Part shown: piece after piece, positions 1-7,953 of the stretch
Position numbering within the stretch: the first letter of the stretch is position 1
Layout: every line of letters starts with the position of its first letter
IMG/VR virus record: IMGVR_UViG_3300050343_000214
Span: 1-64,000 of that record
Length of the DNA: 64,000 bases
Source: a virus
Direction: 5' to 3' (one strand)
Position numbers and translations under genes: made by a program
Notes under the pieces: model-generated
The model's input: only the letters and a program-made list of their open reading frames with translations
The model's database searches: none
Told to the model about the DNA's origin: nothing

Positions 1-5
1 TTTCT

Positions 6-758
6 ATGGAATGTCTATTCGCTGGATTTGACTATGCTTTATTAGATGGAAAAGGAAATGCAAAACTTCTTGAACGAAATGAGGGTTCTGCGTTTCTAAC
101 AAAGCATTTACGCGCCTACGGTGGTGATGGAGAATACGAAGGCTATAAAATAGGTAGATCATTGAGAGAGATATCCTTCTCTGGAAAAGGTTTGGTTTCC
201 AAGCCTGCTAATCCAAGAAGTGTCATTCTTGATGCTAGCAAAGCTTTCTGCGTAAGCTCTAAATCAAATAATTCTATTTTACTTTCACAAGGAGAAAAGA
301 ACATGTCAGACACTAATCTTTTAGAGAAGCAGCTTGCCGATCTTACTAGTGAGCTAGCATCTGTTAAAGAAGAAAATGATACTCTTCGTACCAAAGCTGC
401 TGAAGCCTCCACTAAGGAGTTCGATGAAGCTGTGGCAAAGCTCGAAACAACAATTGCTGAAAAAGAAGAAGCCATTGCAGCTTTGGAAATTTCTGTAACT
501 GAAAAAGAAGCTGCATATACTGAGCTTCATGAATCTTTGGAAGCTAAAGATAAAGATTTCAAAGAAAAAATGGAAGAACTTCAAAAGATGAAGAAGGAAA
601 AGAAAGCTGAAGCTCGTATGGCTGCACTTCTTGACCTTGGTTTGGAAGCTGAAGAAGCTGAAGAATCCCTCGCTTCTTACGAAACTTTTGATGACGCGAC
701 TTTTGACACCATTCTTACCGCCATGAAAAAGATGGTTAATAAGAAGATGGAAGATTAA
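6..758 (+). CDS. Prohead protease C-terminus fused in frame to coiled-coil scaffold (5' partial)
   Basis: The reading frame is open to the left window edge, so the true start is upstream and only the end of the protease is here. Residues about 45-75 hold a stretch (YKIGRSLREISFSGKGLV followed by KPANPRS) that resembles the C-terminal part of phage head maturation proteases. From about residue 100 the protein becomes a charged coiled coil rich in Glu, Lys and Ala, as expected for an assembly scaffold. The frame stops at a TAA right after KKMED. One base on, a second frame continues the same acidic composition to 975, so the real protein probably ends there. The capsid genes follow directly. 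The protease identity rests on motif resemblance and position; no catalytic residues are in view. Confidence 0.72.
   Translation: MECLFAGFDYALLDGKGNAKLLERNEGSAFLTKHLRAYGGDGEYEGYKIGRSLREISFSGKGLVSKPANPRSVILDASKAFCVSSKSNNSILLSQGEKNMSDTNLLEKQLADLTSELASVKEENDTLRTKAAEASTKEFDEAVAKLETTIAEKEEAIAALEISVTEKEAAYTELHESLEAKDKDFKEKMEELQKMKKEKKAEARMAALLDLGLEAEEAEESLASYETFDDATFDTILTAMKKMVNKKMED
289..305 (+). promoter_or_regulatory. Internal ribosome binding site and ATG for a separate scaffold product
   Basis: AAGGAG at 289-294 sits 8 bases before an ATG at 303 that is in frame with the upstream protease. The spacing and sequence match the sites of the next genes (start codons 994 and 1493). The protein beginning here (MSDTNLLEKQ...) is exactly the coiled-coil part. 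This looks like a nested scaffold start, comparable to lambda C/Nu3. Alternatively the protease stop codon has been lost and two genes have fused. Confidence 0.6.
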
Positions 759-975
759 GGCAGTCAAAAAAGAAGAAGAAGAAGAAGTTAAGGCTGAAGA
801 AGTAGCAGAAGAAACAGAGGCTGAAGAAGTCGCTGAAGAAGCTGCTGAAGCTGCACTTGAAGGTGTAGAAACTACAGAAGCTACCTTGGTAGATTCTTCT
901 AACGACGACAAAGAAATTGAAGCCACACGCGCAAGTGTCGCTGCTTGGCTCGAAAACAACGTACTTAGCAAATAA
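759..975 (+). pseudogene. C-terminal end of the scaffold, displaced by an indel at about 755
   Basis: From base 760 a frame shifted by one relative to the upstream gene reads AVKKEEEEE and then a Glu/Ala-rich helix ending in ASVAAWLENNVLSK and TAA at 973-975. Removing one T from GATTAAG near 755 would join it smoothly to the upstream scaffold (MED-KAVKK). A ribosome binding site for the decoration gene follows after the TAA. I therefore treat this stretch as the true end of the scaffold rather than a separate gene. It has no good start codon of its own. Confidence 0.6.
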
Positions 976-993
976 TTAAAGGAGAAAATAATT

Positions 994-1461
994 ATGGCTC
1001 TAAAATCAGATAGATATGAACTCCAGACTGACATTAGTTTTTTCTGCAACACGGCGCTTGATCGCGGCTTGGTTGTAGTATATAATACAGGTGCAGGCAC
1101 TGGTGCCGCTATGGATCAGGGTGCAGCTGTTGTTGTAGCTGAAGATGGCGATGCAGATAGTGTTCCAGCTGGTTTCCTTCTCAACGACGTTGTTGACAAG
1201 GATCTCACAAGAACTCACCTCAACCAACATAAGGATGAGGTACAAAAAGGCGGTAAGGTTACAGTCCTTCGTAAGGGATATGTAGTGACTGACGCCATTG
1301 AATCCGGCGTCGATCCAGTTGTTGGCAGTCCTGCATACCTGTCGGCTTCTGAAGCTGGCAAGCTTGCAATTACTGGAGCAAGTGAAAATCTTTTGGTTGG
1401 TAGATTTCTTTCAGCAAAAGATGCTGATAACTACGCCAAAGTCGAAGTAAACCTTCCCTGA
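994..1461 (+). CDS. Putative capsid decoration (head-stabilising) protein
   Basis: This 155-residue protein lies between scaffold and major capsid protein, the usual place for a decoration protein that binds the outside of the expanded head. It is rich in Gly, Ala and Val with an alternating beta-type pattern. It contains a stretch (GFLLNDVVDKDLTR, then KGGKVTVLRKGYVV) that I recall from decoration-type proteins of environmental phages. No signal peptide or membrane segment is visible. The start is fixed by AAAGGAG about 8 bases upstream. The role is inferred from position, size and composition; a minor capsid protein would look similar. Confidence 0.6.
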   Translation: MALKSDRYELQTDISFFCNTALDRGLVVVYNTGAGTGAAMDQGAAVVVAEDGDADSVPAGFLLNDVVDKDLTRTHLNQHKDEVQKGGKVTVLRKGYVVTDAIESGVDPVVGSPAYLSASEAGKLAITGASENLLVGRFLSAKDADNYAKVEVNLP

Positions 1462-1492
1462 TCAATATAATATAACTAAGGAGAAATTTAAT

Positions 1493-2506
1493 ATGCCTAT
1501 TACAGAAAGACCTAGTGATGAATTTCTTAGTCTCCTGAAGCAATCAGGGGATTCAGACATCAATAAAGCATCAGCAGCGCAGCGTGAGTTCGCTAAAGCT
1601 CTTGAGCTTCCACTCCGAAAGGGTGTACTTGTTGGTAACATCCTCGGAAACATCTTTGAAACCATCAACGTAGAAGCTGGTTCAACAACTGAGTTTCCTC
1701 TTGATCTTATCAGCCCCGGACTTGAAGGCGAACATGTCGCTTATACCAATCCCGGTCATGGTAGAATTCCAGAGCGTTCGGTTGAAGGTGACTACGTAAT
1801 GATTCCAACGTACAGCATTGCATCATCGGTTGATTACCTCCTCCGATACGCAAGAGAAGCACGTTGGGACATTGTTGGTCGCGCCATGCAAGTCATGGAA
1901 GCCGGTTTTGTTAAGAAGATGAATGATGATGGATGGCACACCATTCTCGCAGCTGGAGTTGACCGAAACGTTCTTGTTTATGACGGTGACGCAGTTGCTG
2001 GTATGTTTTCCAAGAGACTCGTTTCTCTTATGCAAACGGTTATGCGCCGTAACAGTGGTGGCAATAGCGCCTCTGTTGGTCGTGGTCGTCTGACCGATCT
2101 TTATGTTTCACCAGAAGCACTTGAAGACGTTCGCAACTGGGGTCTGGATCAAGTTGACGAGGTAACTCGCCGCGAAATCTATTCCGCTCCAGAAGGTGGC
2201 GCTCCTATCACGCGCATCTTTGGTGTAAACCTTCATGATCTTGACGAGCTTGGCGTTGGTCAAGAGTACACTACGTTCTTCGACAGTGCTTCTGCACTTA
2301 ATGGAGAATTGGAGTCCAGCGACACTGAGCTTGTTGTTGGTCTTGATCAGTCGTCTAACGACAGCTTTGTAATGCCTGTTAAGGAGCAGTTGCAAGTCTT
2401 TGAAGACCCAACTCTTCATCGTCAGCAAAGAGCTGGCTATTATGGTTTCGCAGAGCTTGGCTTTGGCGTTTTGGACAATAGAAGAGTCATTCTTGGCTCA
2501 TTCTAA
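1493..2506 (+). CDS. Major capsid protein (HK97 fold expected)
   Basis: This 337-residue protein has the size, balanced composition and position expected of the major head subunit. The N-terminal half has a helical segment followed by the GSTTEFPLDLI strand, and the middle contains a long helix (ARWDIVGRAMQVMEAGFVKK) like the spine helix of HK97-type capsids. The C-terminus ends in a compact beta segment with QRAGYYGFAELGFGVL and NRRVILGSF, typical of capsid subunits. AAGGAG lies 8 bases before the ATG. A strong terminator follows, which would favour high expression of this gene and its neighbours. No long N-terminal scaffold domain is present, in keeping with the separate scaffold upstream. 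Distant relatives in marine phages are expected; none can be named. Confidence 0.82.
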   Translation: MPITERPSDEFLSLLKQSGDSDINKASAAQREFAKALELPLRKGVLVGNILGNIFETINVEAGSTTEFPLDLISPGLEGEHVAYTNPGHGRIPERSVEGDYVMIPTYSIASSVDYLLRYAREARWDIVGRAMQVMEAGFVKKMNDDGWHTILAAGVDRNVLVYDGDAVAGMFSKRLVSLMQTVMRRNSGGNSASVGRGRLTDLYVSPEALEDVRNWGLDQVDEVTRREIYSAPEGGAPITRIFGVNLHDLDELGVGQEYTTFFDSASALNGELESSDTELVVGLDQSSNDSFVMPVKEQLQVFEDPTLHRQQRAGYYGFAELGFGVLDNRRVILGSF

Positions 2507-2531
2507 GGCTGAAACAGCGACCATCAAAGAA

Positions 2532-2568
2532 AAAGCCACCTTCAAACTTGGGGGTGGCTTTATTTTTG
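2532..2568 (+). terminator. Rho-independent terminator after the capsid gene
   Basis: A perfect 9-base-pair stem (AAAGCCACC at 2532-2540 with GGTGGCTTT at 2553-2561) with a 12-base loop is followed at once by ATTTTT. It lies in the 113-base gap behind the capsid gene and separates the head operon from the fibre block. Confidence 0.85.
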
Positions 2569-2577
2569 TGTATATAT
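2568..2577 (+). promoter_or_regulatory. Candidate late promoter element GTGTATATA
   Basis: GTGTATATAT starts right behind the terminator T-run and 52 bases before the next ATG. The same GTGTATAWA core appears in two other non-coding gaps (6408 and 63092), 46 and 44 bases before the next start codon. It resembles the TATA-type late promoters of T4-like phages. The evidence is recurrence and placement only. Confidence 0.35.
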
Positions 2578-2619
2578 CGTTAGATAACGTCCTATAGGAA
2601 AAGTAACGGAGAAACCCTT

Positions 2620-3303
2620 ATGGCTGCTTTGTCAGATTATCTAGAGTCTGGTGTACTCAATCACTTATTTAGAACAACACCTTTAAGCAAACCGTCTACC
2701 ATTGCCATCGCCTTGACTTCTGATGTAGCCAAAGATTCTGATGACGGCGCTTCAATTCCTGAAATCCCTACTCAGTCCAATACTGGTTCTACCGGCTATG
2801 ATCGCGTAGGCCTTGGCGACCCGTCTCAAAATGGTAATTCCAAGTGGAACAACACGGGAGTAGATGAATTGACTGCATTTGCTATACACAGCGAACAGGT
2901 TGATCATAGTGGATACTTCTACCCTTTATATCTTTCAGAGTCCTCTGCGGAAGCTGCTGACACAGCTAATGGTGCTAATCCAGCAGACGCTGAAGAGTAC
3001 ACGTTTGATCAGTTTGGCTCTACAATATTCTATGCGCCCAAGACTCTTGACGCTAGTGGAGTTGCAAGCAACCCCGGATATCTTCTTTATGAAGGCAATG
3101 GATTTATCAAAAATTCAGCACAAATTGTGTTTGACACAGCTTTAAGTGATTGGGGCTGGGTTTCTGGTATTGCTATTTTAGACAATGAGGTTCATGGGTC
3201 TGGCAATCTGTTAATGTACGCAGAGTTAAATAATCCTAGATATGTTTACACTGGAGATAGTATAAAATTTGATGTCAATGCATTAGAAATTAGTTTTAAT
3301 TAG
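2620..3303 (+). CDS. Virion structural protein of the phage tail-fibre-like small family
   Basis: The 227-residue protein begins MAALSDYLESGVLNHLFR and continues KPSTIAIALTS. This opening (a short helix, then 'LLNHLFR...KPS...ALT') is shared by many small phage virion proteins often labelled tail fibre or capsid-associated proteins. The rest is beta-rich with several aromatic residues (GYFYPLYLS, LSDWGWVSGIAIL). ACGGAGAAA lies upstream of the ATG. It is the first gene after the head operon terminator and the first gene of the fibre block. Whether it is a head fibre or a tail fibre subunit cannot be decided from sequence. Confidence 0.55.
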   Translation: MAALSDYLESGVLNHLFRTTPLSKPSTIAIALTSDVAKDSDDGASIPEIPTQSNTGSTGYDRVGLGDPSQNGNSKWNNTGVDELTAFAIHSEQVDHSGYFYPLYLSESSAEAADTANGANPADAEEYTFDQFGSTIFYAPKTLDASGVASNPGYLLYEGNGFIKNSAQIVFDTALSDWGWVSGIAILDNEVHGSGNLLMYAELNNPRYVYTGDSIKFDVNALEISFN

Positions 3304-3329
3304 CGTACTTCTCAGACAGGAACAGATTC

Positions 3330-6300
3330 ATGTTGTTAGGCAAAAACCAGCTAATAAACAATATCAAAAGTGAGCTTTCTGATAACGCCTCTCAAGCTAT
3401 TGAGCCTTATCATCTTAGGCATAATTTACTTGACATTATTGACTCTTTCCCTTCTGTTCTTCAAGACATTGATCTTGTTGGTAAAAACTACAGCACACCC
3501 GCAACTAGATCTACTATTGCTGGTCAGTTTGCTATAGAAAGAATAAATTTTAATAATTATCAAAGTGTAGATAATTCTGCATTTGGCTTTTCAGCACTCC
3601 GCACTAATTTTGAAGGTGAGAGGAACACAGCTGTAGGTTCTCAGTCGTTATATACAAATGTCTATGGTTCTGACAACAACGCTTTTGGTCATTATGGTTG
3701 CTACGGAAATACTACTGGTTCTAACAACTTAGGCGTTGGTAACTACTCCCTGCTATCAAACAGAACTGGTAGTAATAATATAGCTATAGGACATGGTGCT
3801 GGTTATTATGTCGGCGCTAGTGATAGTTATAAATTTTTCTTAGGATCTGCTGACGTAGACGAAGCAGCGATCTGTGCCGATCCAAGTGGCATAAATGTAA
3901 CGCCCCTGATGTACGGCGACTTACAAAGTAACAAACTTGTCATTAACTCTGACGAACTGGCAAACTCAGCCACGCTTCAAACTTCTGGAGACATTGCTCC
4001 CTCAGTCCACAACTCATTTGATTTAGGTTTGAGTAATTTCTATTGGTCTTCAGTTAGGGCTAATAATCTATATTTAAGCGAGACTCAAAAGTTTTCTTCT
4101 GGTACAGATGTCACATTTAACTTTGACTTGACTCCAGAGACTAATAACGCAGTAGATCTAGGGTCTACATCAAATAGGATTAAGAAAGTCTTTGCTTACG
4201 ACTTAGACGTAGTAAACAACGCAACTATTGGTAACGCTAGCTTCGTCCACAGCACACATTATTTAGATAAAACAATTCATTTAGGATCTCAAGCATTCAA
4301 CGTATCTCTAGACGGCGGCGGTCCAAATAGTCTTTATGATTATATAGCTGATACCTCTCACATAGAAGTAACGCCTCATCTCAGCGACTCACAGCTTGTA
4401 GGCGCTGGCATGTTTATACACTCTAGCGATGACAGAGATTATACATTTACATTTCAGCCACACAATTTAAATACTAATAATTTCCTCTTCAACAATGATA
4501 TCTTAGGTAAATCTTACTGGGATAGCAATGTCAGCATAGAGTTAGGTTCAGAGTGTTATCTTAAATCTAATTATATTTTATCTTCTGGAGTACACAGCGT
4601 AAACATAGTCTCTGGCGATACGTGTCACGCGCTAGACATTTCTAATTCAGAATTTTATTTTGGTGACAGAACATTTAAGTCAGGTAATAATTTGGGTTTT
4701 GGTAATATAAATTTTGTAGCCCAAGAAAACACTAACGAATTCGTTTCTTCCCTTCTTTCTCCATCAAGCGGAGTTATATCACAAAGGTTTTTAAGTCAGA
4801 TATCTGGTTCTGACGACACCAACTTTAATAACCCCTACCTTGGCTTTGCTTTTAGTTATACAGATCATGGTAGTAGCACTGATACTAATTCTTTCTTGTC
4901 CATTCAGTCTCACAGCTTGCGCTCAGGTTCTCCATACAGAAAACCTTTAAATAAACTTCTATTGTCTAGAGACGATGATAATGCTCTATTAAAAATTACA
5001 AATGTAGACAGTGAAGATTTACCAGACGAGGCTTTACACGTAGAGACTACTGATAATACATATGTCAAAATCGAATCTTCCGGTGTGTCCAAAAGCGCTG
5101 GTGTTCTTTTGTCTAATATAGACACAAACGCAAAAGTACATTTATCTGAAGATTATGTAGATATAACATATAATGACTCCAGTATAATCAGATCTAAAAG
5201 TTCTTCGGTTGGGATACTGAATGAAACTAGCGGGTCTTACAATTTTTATCTTGCTGTAGGAGATGCTCTAAATACGGAAGCGTCAATTGGCTTACATCAT
5301 GCGAGTGGAGCGCCCGTTTCTGCTGAAGATTATGGATCTCTATTCGTAAAAGAAAGAGAAGGGGATGTCAATCAAAGTTCAGATTTAATGTTTATAGACA
5401 GCTCTGGCAACTTGTTTAATCTGGTTAGGAACAGTTCTAATCCAGACGATGGCTTAATATTCTCTTCCAACAAAAACACCAGCGGAGGCTCAGGTTCTTT
5501 TTCAAGCAAAGAATCTGCAACTGGTATTGAAAATACTGGATTTGGCGCTTCTTCACTTAAGTCAATTACTGAAGGTAGTCAAAATACTTTTTATGGTTCA
5601 TCTGCTGGAGAGTCAATAACTACTGGGTCAAACAATGTAGCAATTGGTAAGGACACGTTTAAAACGCCCACGACCCTTAGTCATAATATCTGTATTGGTC
5701 CAAATGTAGGAAACTCACTGGATTCTGATTACAACTTCGTTCTTGGTGTTAGCGACGACGCTCCATTGCTCAGGGGTAAAACTGGTCCTGCCCTGACTGA
5801 GACCTTCCTAGAGCTTCCTACTAACGGTCTGCTTAAAATACAAAATATCTCTGACACTCAGGCGCTAGAGTTAAATTCCAGCCAAATATTAGTTTCCGAC
5901 ACAGATGGCTCAGACCATACGGATACGCAGCTCAATTTCAAATTCAAAGGAAATCAAGAAAATACATTATTCACTCTAGATCACTCCCATGCTCCTCTAA
6001 ATATACCAGTTACTCATTATGACAACTCCAGCGGGCCATACGCAGAAGTTCGTGGACATTTAAAGGTCTTGGGATCTATAAAGTTTGCTGATGGAACCGT
6101 TATCGAAAGCGGGCCAAAGAGTAGCGATAAAACATTGTCTGAGCTGGATAGCGACCGTCAATCCCTAGAAACCCGCCTAGATAGCCTTGTAATAGAGGGA
6201 ACCGCTTCATCTGATATCCCTAAAGCTTCTAGCATAAACACCCCTCAGAATGGAACTCTCAACCTTGTGGGGGGAGGCACGGCTGGTATCAAACATAGAG

Positions 6301-6407
6301 ATGTTCACAATCCTATCAAGCAGGGTGATTATATTATAGCAATTAAAATAGGTAGTGAATACAGGCCAATTTCAGTTAGTAGCCAATTTAATATTATTCA
6401 GTGTTAA
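3330..6407 (+). CDS. Tail fibre/adhesin with YadA-head-like glycine/asparagine repeats
   Basis: This 1,025-residue protein has a helical N-terminus (residues 1-50) that could be a virion anchor. Residues about 80-165 hold short repeats of the form NTAVGSQSLYTN, NNAFGHYGCYGN, NNLGVGNYSLLSN and NNIAIGHGAGYY. A second set lies at about 735-795 (NTGFGASSLKS, NTFYGSSAGES, NNVAIGKDTF). Such left-handed beta-roll repeats build the heads of trimeric autotransporter adhesins and occur in phage fibres. Between them is a long beta-rich shaft. Near the end a short coiled coil (SELDSDRQSLETRLDSL) precedes a compact C-terminal domain, as in trimeric fibres. It probably acts as a trimeric receptor- or surface-binding fibre. 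No intramolecular chaperone or protease motif is seen. Confidence 0.72.
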   Translation: MLLGKNQLINNIKSELSDNASQAIEPYHLRHNLLDIIDSFPSVLQDIDLVGKNYSTPATRSTIAGQFAIERINFNNYQSVDNSAFGFSALRTNFEGERNTAVGSQSLYTNVYGSDNNAFGHYGCYGNTTGSNNLGVGNYSLLSNRTGSNNIAIGHGAGYYVGASDSYKFFLGSADVDEAAICADPSGINVTPLMYGDLQSNKLVINSDELANSATLQTSGDIAPSVHNSFDLGLSNFYWSSVRANNLYLSETQKFSSGTDVTFNFDLTPETNNAVDLGSTSNRIKKVFAYDLDVVNNATIGNASFVHSTHYLDKTIHLGSQAFNVSLDGGGPNSLYDYIADTSHIEVTPHLSDSQLVGAGMFIHSSDDRDYTFTFQPHNLNTNNFLFNNDILGKSYWDSNVSIELGSECYLKSNYILSSGVHSVNIVSGDTCHALDISNSEFYFGDRTFKSGNNLGFGNINFVAQENTNEFVSSLLSPSSGVISQRFLSQISGSDDTNFNNPYLGFAFSYTDHGSSTDTNSFLSIQSHSLRSGSPYRKPLNKLLLSRDDDNALLKITNVDSEDLPDEALHVETTDNTYVKIESSGVSKSAGVLLSNIDTNAKVHLSEDYVDITYNDSSIIRSKSSSVGILNETSGSYNFYLAVGDALNTEASIGLHHASGAPVSAEDYGSLFVKEREGDVNQSSDLMFIDSSGNLFNLVRNSSNPDDGLIFSSNKNTSGGSGSFSSKESATGIENTGFGASSLKSITEGSQNTFYGSSAGESITTGSNNVAIGKDTFKTPTTLSHNICIGPNVGNSLDSDYNFVLGVSDDAPLLRGKTGPALTETFLELPTNGLLKIQNISDTQALELNSSQILVSDTDGSDHTDTQLNFKFKGNQENTLFTLDHSHAPLNIPVTHYDNSSGPYAEVRGHLKVLGSIKFADGTVIESGPKSSDKTLSELDSDRQSLETRLDSLVIEGTASSDIPKASSINTPQNGTLNLVGGGTAGIKHRDVHNPIKQGDYIIAIKIGSEYRPISVSSQFNIIQC

Positions 6408-6416
6408 GTGTATAAA
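6408..6416 (+). promoter_or_regulatory. Candidate late promoter element GTGTATAAA
   Basis: GTGTATAAA begins one base after the fibre stop codon and 46 bases before the next ATG. It matches the element at 2568 and 63092 and resembles a T4-type late promoter box. Support is only by recurrence in otherwise non-coding DNA. Confidence 0.35.
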
Positions 6417-6453
6417 CTAGTATATTACAGCATTTACAACGGAAAGGTCAGAC

Positions 6454-6978
6454 ATGTCTTGGCAGACAGATATAACAACTATAGTTCGTCATCTTCTGAA
6501 TGACCTAGACGCAACTTCTCCATCTTTCTCAGATGATAGAGTACAAAAGACCGTTTTGGTTGCTGCTCAATTGATTGTTTCTCAGGTAGACCTTTCGCAA
6601 GATTACACGATTGATATTTCTGGAACCTCTTTGAGTCCAGACCCAACTGCGTCTGCTACCTTAGATAATGATTTTATTACGCTGTTATCCCTAAAGACAT
6701 CCTGTATAATATTAGGTAGTGAGGTTAGATCTGAATCTGGAAACGCGATATCTATAAAAGATGGGCCTTCTTCTATAGATTTGCGTGGAGTTGCCTCAAC
6801 GTTAGTTGTCTTGTACAAAGACTTATGCTCTAAATATGAATCTGCGCTTTTAGATTATAGCGCTGGAAACAGTATTGCTGGGCAAGCTATACTTGGCCCA
6901 TACAGTCCCGGCAGTGACTTTGTGAGACGTACACATGGTGACAGTTACAATCACAGAGGAAATTATTTTAGACATTAA
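6454..6978 (+). CDS. Putative head-tail connector / neck protein
   Basis: The 174-residue protein starts with a helix (MSWQTDITTIVRHLLNDLD) and continues with a helix-rich core (DRVQKTVLVAAQLIVSQVDL, FITLLSLKTSCIILGSEV). The composition and length are those of phage adaptor or head-completion proteins. I recall similar small proteins near the capsid gene in marine phages. Its C-terminus is polar and histidine-rich (THGDSYNHRGNYFRH). It sits alone among fibre genes, with its own candidate promoter and a GGAAAGG ribosome site, so its position is not strong support. A connector role is the best guess. Confidence 0.45.
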   Translation: MSWQTDITTIVRHLLNDLDATSPSFSDDRVQKTVLVAAQLIVSQVDLSQDYTIDISGTSLSPDPTASATLDNDFITLLSLKTSCIILGSEVRSESGNAISIKDGPSSIDLRGVASTLVVLYKDLCSKYESALLDYSAGNSIAGQAILGPYSPGSDFVRRTHGDSYNHRGNYFRH

Positions 6979-6991
6979 AGGAGAATAGAAA

Positions 6992-7936
6992 ATGCCTGCA
7001 AGAAAATTGAGTGACCTTACAACACGAATAGACGATGATCTGGCTAACAATAATGCTGGGTTGATATCTGCTGAAGACGTTCGTGAAAACATTAAGGATG
7101 TTGCTTTATCTATCACGACCGTTGTAGGAAGTGGAGATTTTGAAACAGAAACACCATTCTTAAAAAATGTTAAAATACAAGCGGCTAATCCGCAAAGTAC
7201 TGATTCTGGATCTTTGATTGTAGAATCTGGAATTAGCTTCCCCAATAATGGTAATACTTTTCAGTACGTTGCCTATCCCGGCGCTGCTAATATCTCTCAT
7301 AACGCCTTAGCGGATCTTGATACGGGAGATGAACACACGCAGTACATACCAATTAATGGCAGTAGGCATTTAACTGCTAACCTTGCTACAGATGACAACT
7401 GGATTAATGCCAGTGGTAATGTAGACAGCTTGGGCAGTACGTATAATGATAGAGGCTTTAAGTTCGATTATGTTGATGCTAGCAATGAGACCATAAACGT
7501 TGGTTCTAAATCTACTGTAGAATTCAATGCTGATAGTTCAAAGATGGCAAATGCTAAAGGTGTAGCTAAGGCTTGGATATCTTTTGGTTGGAATAATTCT
7601 TCTAACGTAAACGAAGTTAATAACTCATTTAACATAGCATCTCTTGAACGTACTCATGTTGGTAGATACAAAGTTACTTTTACAGAAGCTTTTCCCGACA
7701 CTTTATATATAGCTATTGGTACTAGTAATGGTCGTACTGCTGGCGCCACTGCTACCAACTTTGAAAATAATACTGTTGGTATTGTGGAAAGAACTGCAAC
7801 TTATATGACTGTAGGCATTATAGCCGATGACGGTAATGCTTATGTTGATGCTGCCGTAGTAGACATCGTAGTGTATGGTACGGTCACTGGTGAAACCAAA
7901 GAAACTACACCAACCATTACAAACAGCGTAGTCTAA
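6992..7936 (+). CDS. Tail fibre-type protein with N-terminal virion-binding segment
   Basis: The 314-residue protein opens with MPARKLSDLTTRIDDDLANN, a pattern common at the attachment end of phage fibres. The middle contains HNALADLDTGDEHTQYI, a motif widely seen in phage fibre and baseplate-linked proteins. The C-terminal 150 residues form an all-beta domain (RYKVTFTEAFPDTLYIAIGT, then repeated aromatic and valine strands) that resembles a receptor-binding tip. It is well placed, with AAAGGAGAA upstream, as one of the short fibres in the cassette. The receptor cannot be guessed. Confidence 0.6.
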   Translation: MPARKLSDLTTRIDDDLANNNAGLISAEDVRENIKDVALSITTVVGSGDFETETPFLKNVKIQAANPQSTDSGSLIVESGISFPNNGNTFQYVAYPGAANISHNALADLDTGDEHTQYIPINGSRHLTANLATDDNWINASGNVDSLGSTYNDRGFKFDYVDASNETINVGSKSTVEFNADSSKMANAKGVAKAWISFGWNNSSNVNEVNNSFNIASLERTHVGRYKVTFTEAFPDTLYIAIGTSNGRTAGATATNFENNTVGIVERTATYMTVGIIADDGNAYVDAAVVDIVVYGTVTGETKETTPTITNSVV

Positions 7937-7953
7937 TAAATTAAGAGGGAATC

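Noticed and set aside
354-1100. Long - strand open frame opposite the scaffold
   Set aside because: It is a shadow of the Glu/Lys-rich coding strand (rich in Ser, Phe and Leu), with no ribosome site and no sensible protein pattern.
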